A stretch of DNA of 64,000 bases from positions 5,780,179 to 5,844,178 of the forward strand of contig NW_004955477.1 of assembly GCF_000276665.1 (NCBI RefSeq), read 5' to 3'. Below are positions 1 through 13,113 of the stretch, piece by piece. A program made the translations under genes and the position numbers. Below the pieces are notes generated by a model. It had not been told where the DNA came from and searched no databases. It was given only the letters and a program-made list of their open reading frames with translations. This DNA is from Chinchilla lanigera (lineage: Eukaryota; Chordata; Mammalia; Rodentia; Chinchillidae). Every line of letters begins with the position of its first letter. The first letter of the stretch is position 1.

Positions 1-1199
1 ATGGTTTACAGCTTCACTAAGCAACAGCCATGAACTGAGGCAGACCAGGGTAAACAGACAAGAGGGGTCACTGCGTTTATAGAGCGTGCCACAGTGACGG
101 GTAGAGTCATGCATTCACTCATTCATTCATTCACTCACTCACTTATTCATTTTGCAAGTCCTTTCATACCTCCAGCCTACACTCCCTAGCAGTTTTGCAG
201 TATTTCTTCACATCTGGCCTTCCTCATGCAAGGCTTCCACTGTTTTTGCCCTACAGATGAGTCCCCATTTCCTAAATGACACGCCTTACCTGAGGTCTCA
301 GTGTTGGAGAATGGCAGAGCCAAGGAATTTGGAAGCCAGGCTTTTGCTGTGTGCCCAGCTCTGCCTGCGAGCACAGAGAAGATTTCGTTTGGGGAAATGG
401 ACATTTTCCTGACTGGAGCATAGGCACAATCCTTACATCAGGGAAAAGCCTTGCTGCCCTGAACCAAGGCCCTCTCCCTTCCTCCGTGCGCTCTGTGCCT
501 CTTTCTCTCTCTCCTTCCTTACTCATTCTTTCTAACTTTGCAGCCCAGACAAAATGTCAAATGCAGCAGTTGTCATCAGTGGGTTTATTAAATAGCTGGT
601 AGCTGACCTCTTACATGAAGGCAGCCAAAAGGCGGGTGTCCCGAGAGCCCCCCTGCTTTGTGCCTTGCCACTTCTGCCATTAGGGCCTCCTTGATGTGTA
701 CATGCTTTGAGTTATAGTCTCCAGAATAATTAATTTTAATGTGTAGGGAAGAATCAATGCTGTGGGAAGAAAGCCAGTTTCCTGAACATCGCATACTACT
801 TGATGGATAATTTCCCTCATTTCTGGCAAAGGACTCCCACTCAGTTGTTAGGTTGCTTGACTGAGGGACAGAGATCAGAACCATGGATTAGGGAATGGAA
901 TCGCGGGGTGGAGGGGAGTGGGTGTGGGGTTGTCCATTCAGGAGAATCCAGGTGCATCCTATAATGTTCGTTCCTAATTAATTGCTTCAACGGAGTACGT
1001 GCACAGAGAGCAGAAAGGGGCTTGAGAATGATGTTTGTCAGGGGCATTGGCTCAGTGGTTATTCGGACGAGTGCAGGGGCCAGAACCACGTTTCTGGAGT
1101 GACCCTGGAAGGTGCTGGTTAGTGAGAGGGTTCCGATGAAGGAGACGCTGAATTAGGGTCTCTGTAGCAGCCTGGGGATGCTTCTGTCTCTTCCCTGAT

Positions 1200-1218
1200 G
1201 GCGCCATCTGCTGGTGGC
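1200..1218 (-). promoter_or_regulatory. CTCF-like motif
   Basis: GGCGCCATCTGCTGGTGGC closely fits the reverse complement of the CTCF core. It lies at the edge of a small CpG-rich patch (1,197-1,290). Confidence 0.4.
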
Positions 1219-2329
1219 TTATGACACCAAACTCAGGTTTCAAAAGCGACGCAGGCGCCGGGACCCCCTGCCCCGTGCGCGCCCTCCTGCCTACGCTGCC
1301 ACCACTCCTCCTGCATCTTTGATATTTCCAAATTCATGTGCTAAATTGATCCCAGCAAATGTGAAATAGTAGTATTGCAGTCATTTGAAATTCCTGTTTG
1401 GTTGCCCTGTCACTCTGCTTCCTCTTTAACATTCACCATGTTTGTTAACTAAATGTGTGTCTGCCCCATTGCATGGTGAGCAACCTGGACCCCAGCCCTA
1501 GGAAGTGCCTCCTTACTCTGGGTACCTCCATCGTGCCAGGACAGGGGTGGTAGCCAGACTGCACCGCATATGCTGCCACTGTCACGTCCCCGCCCATCCT
1601 AAAGGTGGCGCTGTGACCCAGATCACAAAGGAGGAAAATCTCAGAGCCAGGCAAACTATTGAGTGACAGGTAGAGAACCCAGTGTGAGTCCCGTTCACTT
1701 GTTTCCTATGTTGTTCCTTTAAGTGAGCTGGCTCTCTTGGGAGCCTCCTAGTGAGTCATCGGGTGATTTCAGGACAATAAAGTGCTCAGAAGCAGCTCTG
1801 ACATGGTGGTCACACAGGAGTCCAACAGCTTTCTGACCAGCAGACCAAGCTGCTCCATCCATGTGTGAGATCAGACCCAGGATCTCCGTGAGTTCAAAGC
1901 AGTGTAATGTCCATTGGTATCTTCTACTCTTGCTTTGCCAAAACATCCTAGGTAAAGCTCTTCCCCAAGGCAGTAACAGTGAGGGTCCCCAACCTCTGGA
2001 AGGAAGCCCGATGTCAGCTTTCCTCTGACAGCCATGCAAGTGACCATCTGGGTCTCTCCTCAGATCCAAAGCCATTAAGGTGCACCTACCTCTTACAAGG
2101 TGTGGAAGAGGTATTTCCTGTTTATGGGAATGTTGGGAGAGCAAAGGTGGGGTGTGGTCCCTGTGGCTTCTCCAGCAGCCAGGGCATCTATGTCAATGCA
2201 TGGAACAGAGGAAACTTTCTAGTAATTTGCCTCCAGCCACTCTCCATGCCCCCTTGAGCCCACTGAAGTCTTTTTCACGGAAGCATGGCCTCCCAGTTAG
2301 AGTAGAAATCCTTTGAGGGTGGCATGTTT

Positions 2330-2412
2330 GTCTGATCTTTTCAATTAAACCAGGCTTCTTCTGTATTCCATGTCTAGTGGACACCCAGTATTTGTTGAAT
2401 AAATAAACAAAT
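2330..2412 (+). repeat. L2-like 3' end
   Basis: TTCTGTATTCC ... CCCAGTATTTGTTGAATAAATAAA resembles the consensus 3' end of L2 LINEs. Short and diverged. Confidence 0.4.
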
Positions 2413-2912
2413 CTCTATTACCGCCTCCTGGTCATACAATCAGCATTTCTTTAAAAATTCATGAATGCCGTAACGTTTCCCAGTGTGAGAGCAAAACATT
2501 TTATGAAGTTGATATGAATTTTCTATTAAAGAGAAGAGTATCTATCTATTAATATTCCCAAAGGGTAGCTGTTTGGTTTGCTGCTGTGATGCTGTTATAA
2601 TTTTCCATAATTATATGGTGTTGATTATAGTTTACCAACAGAGCATCAATAAAGAAACATGTAACCCTGGAAGTACATAATTTAAAGTGTATAACCTTCC
2701 CACATGGAAAACAAGTAGTGGGCTGAGAGCAGAGCAGCAAAGAGAATATCCTCCCCCGAAATTCTGAGTAGAAGAATCTGAGCTGCCCTGCAGATCTCAA
2801 TCTGTGCAGTTTGTACAGTCAAAATAAGTGGCAGGTAGGATTTCTGTTTGGAATCCTGTTGGGATAACCCTTAAACAGGTGGAGAATGTGTGTATGTGTG
2901 CGTGTGTGTGTT

Positions 2913-2977
2913 ACAATCAAATCCTGGCCTTGCATAAGCTAGGCAAGCGTTCTACCACTGAGCCACAACCTCAGCCT
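2913..2977 (-). mobile_element. ID SINE fragment
   Basis: The reverse complement shows the ID head GGCTGAGGTTGTGGCTCAGT and the tRNA-like A box. The 3' tail is replaced by a TG repeat. Diverged copy. Confidence 0.75.
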
Positions 2978-3014
2978 GAGAATCTTATGTTTGAGCACCG
3001 CTAGGGGCCAGAGG

Positions 3015-3196
3015 TATAAAGGACTTTCACAGAAGTCAGTAGTAAGGGACAGCATCATCTATAAACTGGGAAGCAATCCTTCCAACACTGAGTCTATTGC
3101 TACCTTGATCTTGGACTTAGTAGCCCCCAGAACTGTGAGAAATTTTTGTTGTTTACAAACAACAGAGACCATTTCTTATAGCAGCCTGAACTGACT
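3015..3196 (+). mobile_element. MLT1-type LTR fragment
   Basis: The stretch CTTGATCTTGGACTTAGTAG followed by CCCCCAGAACTGTGAGAAAT and a TTGTTGTTTAC tail matches the 3' half of MLT1 (MaLR) LTRs as known. Old and partial; no coding content. Confidence 0.65.
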
Positions 3197-6100
3197 GCTC
3201 ATGTAAAGAAAGGTTTCTGAGGGCAGGGCTCTGTTGTTTGGTTCATCTTTGGGCATAGTAGGTGCCTTGAACAGTTGAGTGGTGGAATAGATGAAAGGTT
3301 TACTGAGATAAGACTGGATGTGACTCTGTCTCTGCTGTTTACTAGATGTGAGACATGAGCTGAAGGGTTTTTCCTCTCTGGATTGTGGCTATCTTGACTG
3401 TAGAAGAGGATCGTCATTCCCCTTTCCACATGGCCCAGGAGCAGATGAGGGGCAGTGAAACTGCTCAACACATAGTATCCATGCCACCCAATGGGTCCTG
3501 GAGTACCAATTTGCATTTTTATCCAGGGAGCATTCAGGCTAGGTTGAAGGGAAGTCACCTTCCCACTCACAGATTATCAGGAAACATGAGATGCATTGCC
3601 TTAGTCAACTAAGTAGGGACTAGGTAGGGCTCTGGCACTTGGTGTCCCTTCAGGCACCAGTAAAATTCTCCATGGCCACATGGTTGGGGGGTCCAGAGAA
3701 GGCCTAAAAGAAAACAGCTTCTCTGAATTACAAGGTAGGCAGAATTCTTTCTTAGTTGCAATTTGGGGTCAGTTTTCTTCTAGATAATGAGAGAAGCATT
3801 TATAAATAATTCATGTACCCTATTTGGCCCAATTAGCATTCCTCAGAACAGGGGGGCAATTCTTTGAAGCCAGTTTCTTCTTGAGGGACATCGACACACC
3901 CCTGTTGGGCTAGGCCAAGCATTTGCCCTAATTAGATATTTACACAAGAGACCCAGGCAAGGAAGGTGGATTTATTTTTAATAAAAGAAGATTAAAATCT
4001 ATGTATCTGCAGTATATTAAGGGAGACTGAACCAAATTAAAATCCTCCCACAACTATGTATAGTGATGGCCTGAAAAGGAGGTATTTCACTTGGAATTAC
4101 TAAACCTGTTGCTTTGAGTCAGAAAAAAAATAATCAGGCTTCTCCATCTGAATTCCATTTTCAGACTGGTTAATTGGAGTGCTGAGTGAGGGTCCTGGGG
4201 GTGGAACAGTTGGACCCTCCGCATTCAGAGGGCCACTTCAAACCCAGATCCTGTGACCAGGTGTCCACCCACCTGGACTGTGTGAGGGAAGAGATTGGTG
4301 GGGAGACGCTGCCAGGGATGGAGTGGAGTGGAGGCCACATTGGCTCTCCCAGAAATGAGGGCAACACCCACTCTTCTTAAGAACAACCCGATCTCTAGAA
4401 ATTTCTGCTAGACATTTCTTACTGTAGTCAACTTGATGTATCACAGTTAACAACTGCAGCTACATAAGGACGTTTCAACAGAAAACGAACAGGCACAACT
4501 GCCTGGTTTTCCTGTGGCTGTAGATATTGGGGTTTCAGAATTTAGAGCACTAAATAAATCTGAAACACAATCCCTTTCTCAATTTATACTAAAAACATTC
4601 CAGCATATACATTGCCTTTTTTTTCTGGGTAGAACTGTAAACTCAAGGAGAATATTTATGTATGTCCATGCAGCTATTAAAGGGAATGGGATCCTGCCTT
4701 TCAAGATGTAGAGGGCATACAATCCTCTTGCACTGTGCTGGCCTCTGAAGAGAATGTGGCTTTCTTGAAGCAAAGAGGGGTCATCAGAAACCCTGGGAAC
4801 TTCCTTAGCACTGAGCCAATCCTGTGTGCTTGGAAGATGCCCACTGAATTGAGTCAGATTGGATTTAACCAACTCTGAAGGACAGTAGTCATGTCGGATA
4901 TAACTAGCTCTCAAGGACAAAGCAGGGCTCTTTTCTGTTGAATGTCTTGAACCTCATTCAGCAGCAATGAGCAACCTCTAAATCACTTGCTCACCCTGTT
5001 GCCCTTGCCAACCTCCCCACTCCCTGGGAGTGGGTACCCAAGAGATACAGTCTTCGCCCAGATTAGCACAATCAGAGACTCAGAAGATGGTCAAACTCCT
5101 GTCTTCAGCCCACCAAAATGTGCAATGCCCTCCAGAGCCAAGGAGGGCATTAAGTGGTCGAAGTCCTGCCCCACTCGTTAGTCAGAGTCACACTGAGATT
5201 TCCTGCTGTTGGACTGCACCCCAGAGTCTCACCTGAACCAGCAGCAGGACCCAGGGGGTTTCCTGTGAATCAAAGAAGTGGGAAAGCCCACAAAAAATGC
5301 TTTCAGAGTTCCAAGTTTCTTTCCCCATCCACCACCTGCTTCACATGTAGCTGCTTTAGTAAATGTTCATGCCTCTTTCTTCAACTTCAATGACCGTTTT
5401 ATATGCCTTTCACAAGGCTTTGATTTTGAGTAAAATCAGTCCTCAAATCCTCCTCTTTGAGGAATGATCCTAGACTCTGCATCCAGTTATTGAGCCATTC
5501 ATTTGGGGAGCTGTGTGCCCAGCCAGTGAGCACAGGAGCTGGGACAAATTACCCACCACTGCAGCAAGGCTCTTCTAAGTCTCCAAACTGGGGAACATCA
5601 ATTTGTTTTCCTGCTGCAGCACCTCCCCCGGAAGTAATGACGGTAGCGCTGGATTTTTATGGGCCCTATTTGAAGGACATCATAAATTGATTTATAGTCC
5701 AGAAAAGTCAAATGAAAGCCACAAAAGTAGAAGTTATCTTCACCTGACTCACCAAAAGTAGCTGTCCCATATTGTGAAGCCCTGGGGAGCTCTCCAAATA
5801 CCACCCCTGAGCACAGGCTGTCCTGCGGCAGCAATACCCAGGTCCCCAGGTACAGCCAGTGTCCTGCTCCCTGATGTACAGGCCTCTTTCATGGGCAGGA
5901 CCTGGGTTGATGCCAGTAAAGACACAGTACGGGGCAAGGACTACCTCTAGGCTTTCAGAAAAATAGAGCATATGCCTTCCACACCTTTCCGCACCTGTGA
6001 GTGGGAGCCCACAGTTCCACTGGGCATTTGGGGGGCTCTTGTGAAGTGCAGGTCCAGAGAAGGAAGCACAGCAGTTCCAGAAGCTTGTCCTACCCCCACC

Positions 6101-7466
6101 CCAAGCTGTGGTCCCCGGCCAGAGACACACACTCCCATCTTCTGGCAATACCCTATGATTTTACTGCTTGCTGCTACAACTCTGCCTTCCCCCTCCAGCA
6201 AGCCCTGCAGGAAATGCAAGACTGAGATGGCTCTGAATCATAGGAGTTCACGTTCAAGTTCAGAGAGGAGGAGCAGGGAGCTCCAGGGAGCAGCAGATGG
6301 ACAGGCAGCTGTCACTGACAGCCAAGATGAGCCATGCAGTGCCGAGGGCTGACGTGGTAACAGCAGGAAATCCTGGGGTTGGTGGCAGAAAGAGTCCCAA
6401 AAGGCCAGTGAAATGTTGAGGGCATGGGAGTGAGTAGGATGCCTACCTGGGAGAGCAGCAGGGACAAGGTCCCAGAGGTGACGCTGAATTGGAAAGAAAC
6501 TACCACTGCTCCAAAGTCACCCTTCACATTGTGCTAACTTTGACAGGCTGTGACACCTGAACATGATCATTAATATGAAGATACAATAATGATGAGAATG
6601 AGAACCAACTCAAGTGCCTTTCCCAGCGAGTAAAGGTCACCGTTCACATTTACTTTATACAAATTGACAGTGCCCTCCATTAGAGCCATGATTGAGCGAG
6701 TGACAAAGACGGAGAGGGCATTGAGGGGATGTTCTCGGTGTGTCTATTCATTGTCATTTACCTATCTTTGTGGAGGTTAAACTTGCTGTCTTCAGGACAT
6801 TTTGCCCCTAATCATAAATAGTCTATCTGCAGTAATAATTTGATTTAGGGAAGAACCAAAGACTATTCTCGATAGAATTATCTCACTCCTGCTTACATGA
6901 TAATTTTTAATGAATAAGGGATTCAGTGACATTATATCTTATTTGAAATAACAGCTAATAGTTACTACAATGGCAGGAAAGACTAGTCATTGTTAATTTT
7001 TGAAGCTCATGAAAAACTGCTAGAAGTTATATATTGTTCATAATATTGAGATTAGGCAACAAAACCTTTTTCTCTCATCCCCAATTCATTGGTCTTACCC
7101 CTCCCCTCCTGTGTAGAGTTACCATTTGTTGGTTTTTAGGGACTTCCTGGCTTCAAGACAAGAATAATGATTTTCTTCTATAAGGAAAATTTATCCAGTA
7201 AAGTCTATACATGCCTTCCTTCTGTCCCAGTTCTGGAAAAGAAACACTGTAAACCTCATATTTTCTGAACTGGTAATTGGTCAGAGGTTTTGTTGGTTGC
7301 TCGTTAAATGAATTCAAGTATGGCTTTAAGGTCCTTGAAAAATTGCTTTTCAGAGAACTACTTGTGTCTTCAGCTCTCTGTGATCCTGTTTTCTGTATGA
7401 AAAGGAGAAAGACTTAATTCTCACAGAACAAGCTCTTCACGTTTTATTCATCTTTAAGACGGCACG

Positions 7467-7490
7467 TTGCATAATTAGAATTATGCAAAT
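7467..7490. promoter_or_regulatory. Octamer-containing palindrome
   Basis: The arms TTGCATAATT and AATTATGCAA are perfect inverted repeats two bases apart. The right arm continues to a perfect POU octamer ATGCAAAT (7,483-7,490). It lies in an AT-rich, non-repeat block of the 5' intron. Confidence 0.3.
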
Positions 7491-7702
7491 TAGTAAATGC
7501 CACATAGGAAATTGAAATTATTCCTAACCAATGTTCTGACAAGCCAGCATATTTACAGGTCCTTCCCACTGACCCGGATCAAGCATTGCTCTGTCCTCGG
7601 GAGGCCCATCGCTTTTGAACCTCTGAGCCTTTGGCCCTGCCCAGTAGAAGCCCAGAGTGGACCCATGTGCCAAGGGCTGGGATACACTGAGACTTGAAAA
7701 TT

Positions 7703-7898
7703 TTATTGTGTGTTTTTTTTTGCTTTGTGGAACTAAGGATTGAACCTACAGCCTTCACATGGAGCTATACTCCCAGAACTCCCCAACCCCTTTTTTGAGA
7801 CATGGTCTCACTAAGACAGTAAGTTACCCAGGTTGAGCTCGAACTTGCAATCCAGAGTGCTGGGAATACAGGCATGCACCACCATGCCAGACTTCGTT
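7703..7898 (-). mobile_element. B1-ID dimeric SINE
   Basis: Read on the minus strand, a B1 unit (GCATGGTGGTGCATGCCTGT, ATTCCCAGC, GTCTCAAAAAA) is followed by a degraded ID unit. The same arrangement recurs at 14.5, 16.7 and 42.2 kb. Confidence 0.75.
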
Positions 7899-8771
7899 TT
7901 TAGTTCTATAGTGAAATCAAGGTCAGTGTATAAATCACAAATGTTCACATAGGTCTTTAACTGTGTGCTTGTAAGAGAGCCATGAAATGAATTGCAAAAC
8001 ATGATGGTGCTTAGGCATAGCAGATTGGACTCCCTCAATCCTTTGACACCAAATTGCTGCTTTCTGTTACTCTGTCCTTGTCAGGGAAGAAGCTTGGGGT
8101 CATAACTTCCAAGCAAGGACACAGCATGTGGGCTTCTCTGTCCCAGCCTTTAGCGCTGCTGCTTTTTTCGCTCTAGGAGCTGCCATCTGTGCAGAGGGAA
8201 AGTCAGCACATAGGCAGGGGAGTATAGGAGAGCAATAGCTTTTTCTGCCCCACTAGACAGAGCAGTAAGCTCACGTTGGTATCTGCATGGTCAAGAGTCC
8301 AGTAGAGAGTGCAGGTTTGACCTCTGTCCCCTCCTGAGTGTCCCCTCCAGCCTCTGTAGCTTTGTAGGCAGCTCCTCCTCTTCCAATAACTCCCCAGATG
8401 CAAAGCCCCAACCTGCTCACTGGTGTCCTCCTGATCAGCCCCTTTCCCAGGGTGTCCCGTGTTTCCTGGGACCTCAGCTATCTCTGAACACACCTGGCTC
8501 TGTGTTGGGGACGAGGCAAAGATTTGTGTCTCTGAACATCTCCCACTGGCCACAACACCAAGTACTTCTGAAGGTACAGCCTCCCGGGATGTGCTCAGCA
8601 TCCATTTCCCTGACCTTTAGAATTCCTCCAACTAACTCAAGGGAACCCCAAGAGGACTTAGCCCTGGCCCACAGGGATTGTGTGCACAGTGGGCAGCTAT
8701 TTGATCTGAGCCCGCCTGGCCCCGAATGGTCTTCGGGCTGCAGAAAGAGCATGGCACTTCCTCCTCCCATT

Positions 8772-9146
8772 TGCTATGGCTTGTGTCTGCGTGTCCCCAC
8801 AGAGTCTCATGCAGTCATGGGGCAGGCTCCTAGAATTTCTGATTGATTCATGGTCCAGGGTTTGAATTATGGATGGGAGTGCCGCCCACCCCCGCAGGTA
8901 ATTTACATACAATGTAAGGGAGAAAAAGAGGCTGCCTGCCGCTCCTCCCTTTTTGCTGTTGTTACTTTTGCTGTCTTCAGCCGCCATGAGCTATTGCCCT
9001 CTGCCATGTGCCGCTCTGCCTTGGAGCCAGCCAAGTATGAACTGTAACTTCCACAAACTGTAAACTAAATAAACCTTCCCTTCCTTAGTTTTGGGCATCA
9101 GGTATTTTGTCTCAGCAACAAGAGAGAGAGAAAAGTAACTGAGACA
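8772..9146 (+). mobile_element. MaLR-type solo LTR
   Basis: The start TGCTATGGCTTG ... GTGTCCCCAC and the end AATAAACC ... CAGGTATTTTGTCTCAGCAAC ... AAGTAACTGAGACA have the layout of MST/THE-like MaLR LTRs, including an internal AATAAA. There is no internal retroviral sequence. Confidence 0.6.
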
Positions 9147-12100
9147 CCAGTGCATCTCTGCACAGGGACCCAAATGCAGTGGGCAAGGACCTCCTCATCT
9201 CGGACCACCCTGTCACCATCTGCCCATCAGTGAAGGGCAGAGGTGGCACCTCCCTCTCTGGTGCCTTTGCCGGCCAGCACAGGCAGGTCTTCCCTCACTC
9301 CTGTCTTCATTTGCTCCTTCCATTCATCTGTCCTTTCTCCCAGCCAGGCACTACCCAATTTCTACCTTGTCCATCTTCAGTGAAGGAGGTAAAGGGACAC
9401 TACCCATCTGGTAGCTCTGCTCATGCTGGTGCAGGCACACTTGGTTCCCCATCTGAGCTCTGGAGGACATTGTGGGAAAGTGCAGATTCCTGCCCAGTGG
9501 CATTTGGCCAGGTCTCCTGAGATGCCACCAGCCCTCTCATTCTCCTGTCACACTACCTGGTATTTTTTTTTCTTTCTTTCTTTCTTATTCATTTTCTTCC
9601 TTAGTGCATGGACTTTTCTCTGCAGTCTCCTCCTTGACGTCCCTGTGATTTTCCATTTAGACATACGCAGTTGCCTTGGTTCAAAAGCAATTAAGTTCCA
9701 CCCTTCACCCAGTAAGATAAAAAGCCCACTTTTGTGTCTTCTTTTTAACAAGCAAATTCTTCTCCAATGAGGTAGGGTCACTGTGCCTACATCTGAAACA
9801 TGCTGAATCTACACTGTCACTGTTAAGAGGTGTTTTTTATTATTAATCTTTCATTCACATAAATATATTCACACCTGTAACTGGGGAAATGTCTGAATTC
9901 TATTTGTCCCTTACCATGAAAACATGTTGCTTTATTTTTCCTCTGTGCATTGAGAAATAACAATCTTCCTTTACAGGTTGTCATAATCTCATAGGAAACA
10001 GGTATAAGGGCATTAGATGCAGAGTCTCATCCCCAGCTGCAGTGTCTCACCTGTGGATCAGGCTCAGCCTAGTGCCTCCTTTGTAGAGAGTGCTTTAGGA
10101 GCTGCTGAGATGAAAGCTGGGAGCCTGGTAACCAGCCAGAGATCCAAAAAGCCTGGCTTGTATCATTAACAATTATTTCAGGAAATTGGCACTGTCTTTC
10201 CCATCTGCTCTTGGCTGCCTGTGTCAGGCTGCTGCCTGTGGATGGAAAGGCACCCAGCACCCCAGAAATCAGCCCCAGGTGACCAGCACCTTGGGGGATG
10301 CACATCAGAGGGAAACCCTGGGCTGTAGGTGACAGGAAGCACTTGTCTGCTGTCTGGGAACATTTATCCTCTGTTTGTCATCATCCTTGTCAAAGCTAAG
10401 GACTTCTTGCTCTTGGGGTGTGTAGTAGGTAAAAAGAGTGGGGCTCAACCCTCACCCCTCACTGTCCTCCCTGATGGAGACACGTGGGACTGAGTGTGCT
10501 CATCATATGGGGACTGACAAAGGGGCAGCGTGTGCTGTGGAAGGTCTCGTGGCACTGCCCACGTCCGCATTCATGTTATTTCTTGGTGCATCAAGAGGCC
10601 TTGGCAGCCCCCAGAGCAGGCTGAGATCACCTGAAAGGGGTGACGCTCGTCCCTTTCTGCTACCTGAAGGAGCTCAGATAGGCAAGAAGAAGAGAGAGAG
10701 CCTAGTCTGCCTGGAGATGCTGCCCCTGGCAGCAGCCCTGCTTGGGGAGCCTGTATTTTAGGGGAAACGGAGAAGCTGAGTGCACACCATGCACCTGTCA
10801 CCTCCCCAGCTCAAAACAAGCGGGGCAGTGACTCAGGGTGGTCTCACCTTTCCCAGGAAATTCACAGCACAAACATTTGGGGTTAGAGACCACTGAGCTT
10901 TGCCAGCATGTGTCAGCACATCACAGAACTTTCCAGAAAGAGGTTAGTCACCTTCTTTAAGCTCCAGAAAAGCCAGGAGCTGTCTTCACCTCCAGTTAAG
11001 GAATGTGGGCCATCCTGCATCTGCCTCCTGGTCAGCTCCTTTCATGACAAAAGGAGCCACAGTGGAGGTGGACTTGAATCTACTGCTGTCCCAGGCTAGG
11101 AATGTCTCCACATGTGAATGCCTCGCCACCCTTTCTATCTCAACTGCCTCTTAAAGGCACATAACCTATATTCCCAGGAAAGATGGGGGCAGGTACACAG
11201 CACACATGGCCCAGGCTCTGTGCACAGGTGTCAGGGGGCCGCTGTCTCAGCTGAAGGAAGCTCCTCCGTAGCCCAGTGGACAGGTGGCCCCGTGCTGTCC
11301 CCAGGACTCCACACCCACCGGCAGGGCAGAGTGACCTAAAAGCCTCCTCACCTCTCAGTTCCAGCATCTTCATGCAGGATCAGGAAAGCAAGGCAAGGAG
11401 GGGAACTGGGGCTGCACACACAGCCCCGCTCCAGGAGGCCTTCGCTTTCCTTGTGCTTTTTGTCCTGTGAGCTCACCTGTGATTATTTACCTGTGGGGCG
11501 TCTGCCTCTTGGTTGCAAATTCTGTGGAAGCAGAAATGAGACTGGCTGTTGTTCATCCTGGCTCTTTTCCTTCAGACCCTGAATCTGGCTGGTTGCCGTG
11601 TGATGACTGACTTGAATGTCATGGGCTGCCCTGTGTGGGAGCCCCTGGGGCCCCAACGCCAGAGCTGGAGCAAGAGCAGGTCCTGATTCCAGGTCCCAGC
11701 ATTGTGCGCAGTGCCTGGTCTTTAGTGACACCCTTGGCAGGAGCGCAGACGCTGTTCCCCACGTCTCTCCTTTCTCTAACACATGGGTGGGGCCCTGGCA
11801 TCTGAGCACCATCGCTCTCTACCACCCCTGACCCTCTGTGAGTTGGGCTGGGTTGGGGGCATGTGAGACAATGCCTGCCCAGAGAGGTCCAAGCCTGAGT
11901 CACCTTTCCCAACTCCAGGTACAAAGCTGGTCCCAGACTCACTGGGTTTCAAAGGCTGTGGGAAGAAGTAAAAGGGGGTCACCCAGGGAGAGGATATGAT
12001 TTGAGCCAGAGTGAGGGGAAGCCTGCGGGAGGGGCAGGAAAATCCCTCTCCTGCTTTTACACATCTGCTCCTGCTGCTTCCTGCCCTCCCTGTCCCTGCG

Positions 12101-12968
12101 TGCTGCCTTCCAAGCTCCCACCCTGCCCTCCATCCTCTTGCCCTACACAGAGTGGCCTGCTTCACTCACAGTCTCGGCTGTCACCACTCTTGCCCAGTAA
12201 CCCCTGATGTTCCCACCACTTCTGCAGCACCCCGTCTGGGCCAAGCCCCAGACCCTCAGTGCAAGTCATGGTAGCATTGTCCCCTAGGATGTCCCACCGT
12301 CCCCTGTCAGCTCCACCCCATGGGTGACAGGACATTGGTCATAGAATTTCTGTGATGGTTGATGAGGCCACTTATCTTAGAACCTCAGATAGCCTATCAC
12401 ACTTCTTCATAGGAGCTAGGTAAAAGTAGCGTGTATTATTGCTTTATGCCACAAGCTAAAAATCATCTTTGTCCCCAGACTGGAGTCGTTCTCCCTGTCT
12501 CTGCTGATGAATGGTGGACCTTCCCACTCCACTTCCCAAGATGGATGTCCCAGTGCTTCTGCTGCTTCACTCATAGCCCAGGGTGAACTGACTACGTTCC
12601 CATGGGCCCTGCCTGTGAAATCCCTCTCACTCTTTCCTCTTTTCCTTCCCCAGGTCCTGGGGCTTACGTCTTAGTGTCAAATGTCCCCAGGAATTGCACA
12701 CATCACCCAGGAATCTCCCTAAAATGGAGTAAGCCTGGGCTGGGCCTGAGAGTCTGCACTGCTGCTCAGATCCTGGACCTCTCTAGAGGCAGCAAACAGC
12801 CACACCATGTCAGAAGCTGAGGACCATGTCCAGGGCTCCCTCTCTAGACTTTCAGGGCAGCTCATAACGTATAGCCAACGTCTTCACACTCCACTCTATA
12901 GAAACCTATCCTCCTGAAGCAATTGCATTTCCTGCATCAGGAGTTGGGCTTCAAGTGAACCTAATAAT

Positions 12969-12981
12969 GCAAGCTGTTGAT

Positions 12982-13012
<31 letters not shown>

Positions 13013-13113
13013 GGCTTTTCTCCGGTACCGGGAACCAAACTCACGACCTTGCGCTTGCCAGGCAGGCGCTTTGCCGCTGAGCTAAATCCCCAGCCCCGCA
13101 AGCTGTTGATGGA
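12969..13113 (-). mobile_element. Young ID SINE with 16-bp target-site duplication
   Basis: GCAAGCTGTTGATGGA occurs perfectly on both sides (12,969-12,984 and 13,098-13,113). Between them lie a long poly-T (the minus-strand A tail), the CCGGTACCGG motif, the tRNA-like B box and the ID head GGGGCTGGGGATTTAGCTCA. The copy is nearly undiverged, so insertion was recent. Confidence 0.95.

Noticed and set aside
8772..9146. Provirus
   Set aside because: Only a solo MaLR-type LTR is present; no gag, pol or env sequence is next to it.
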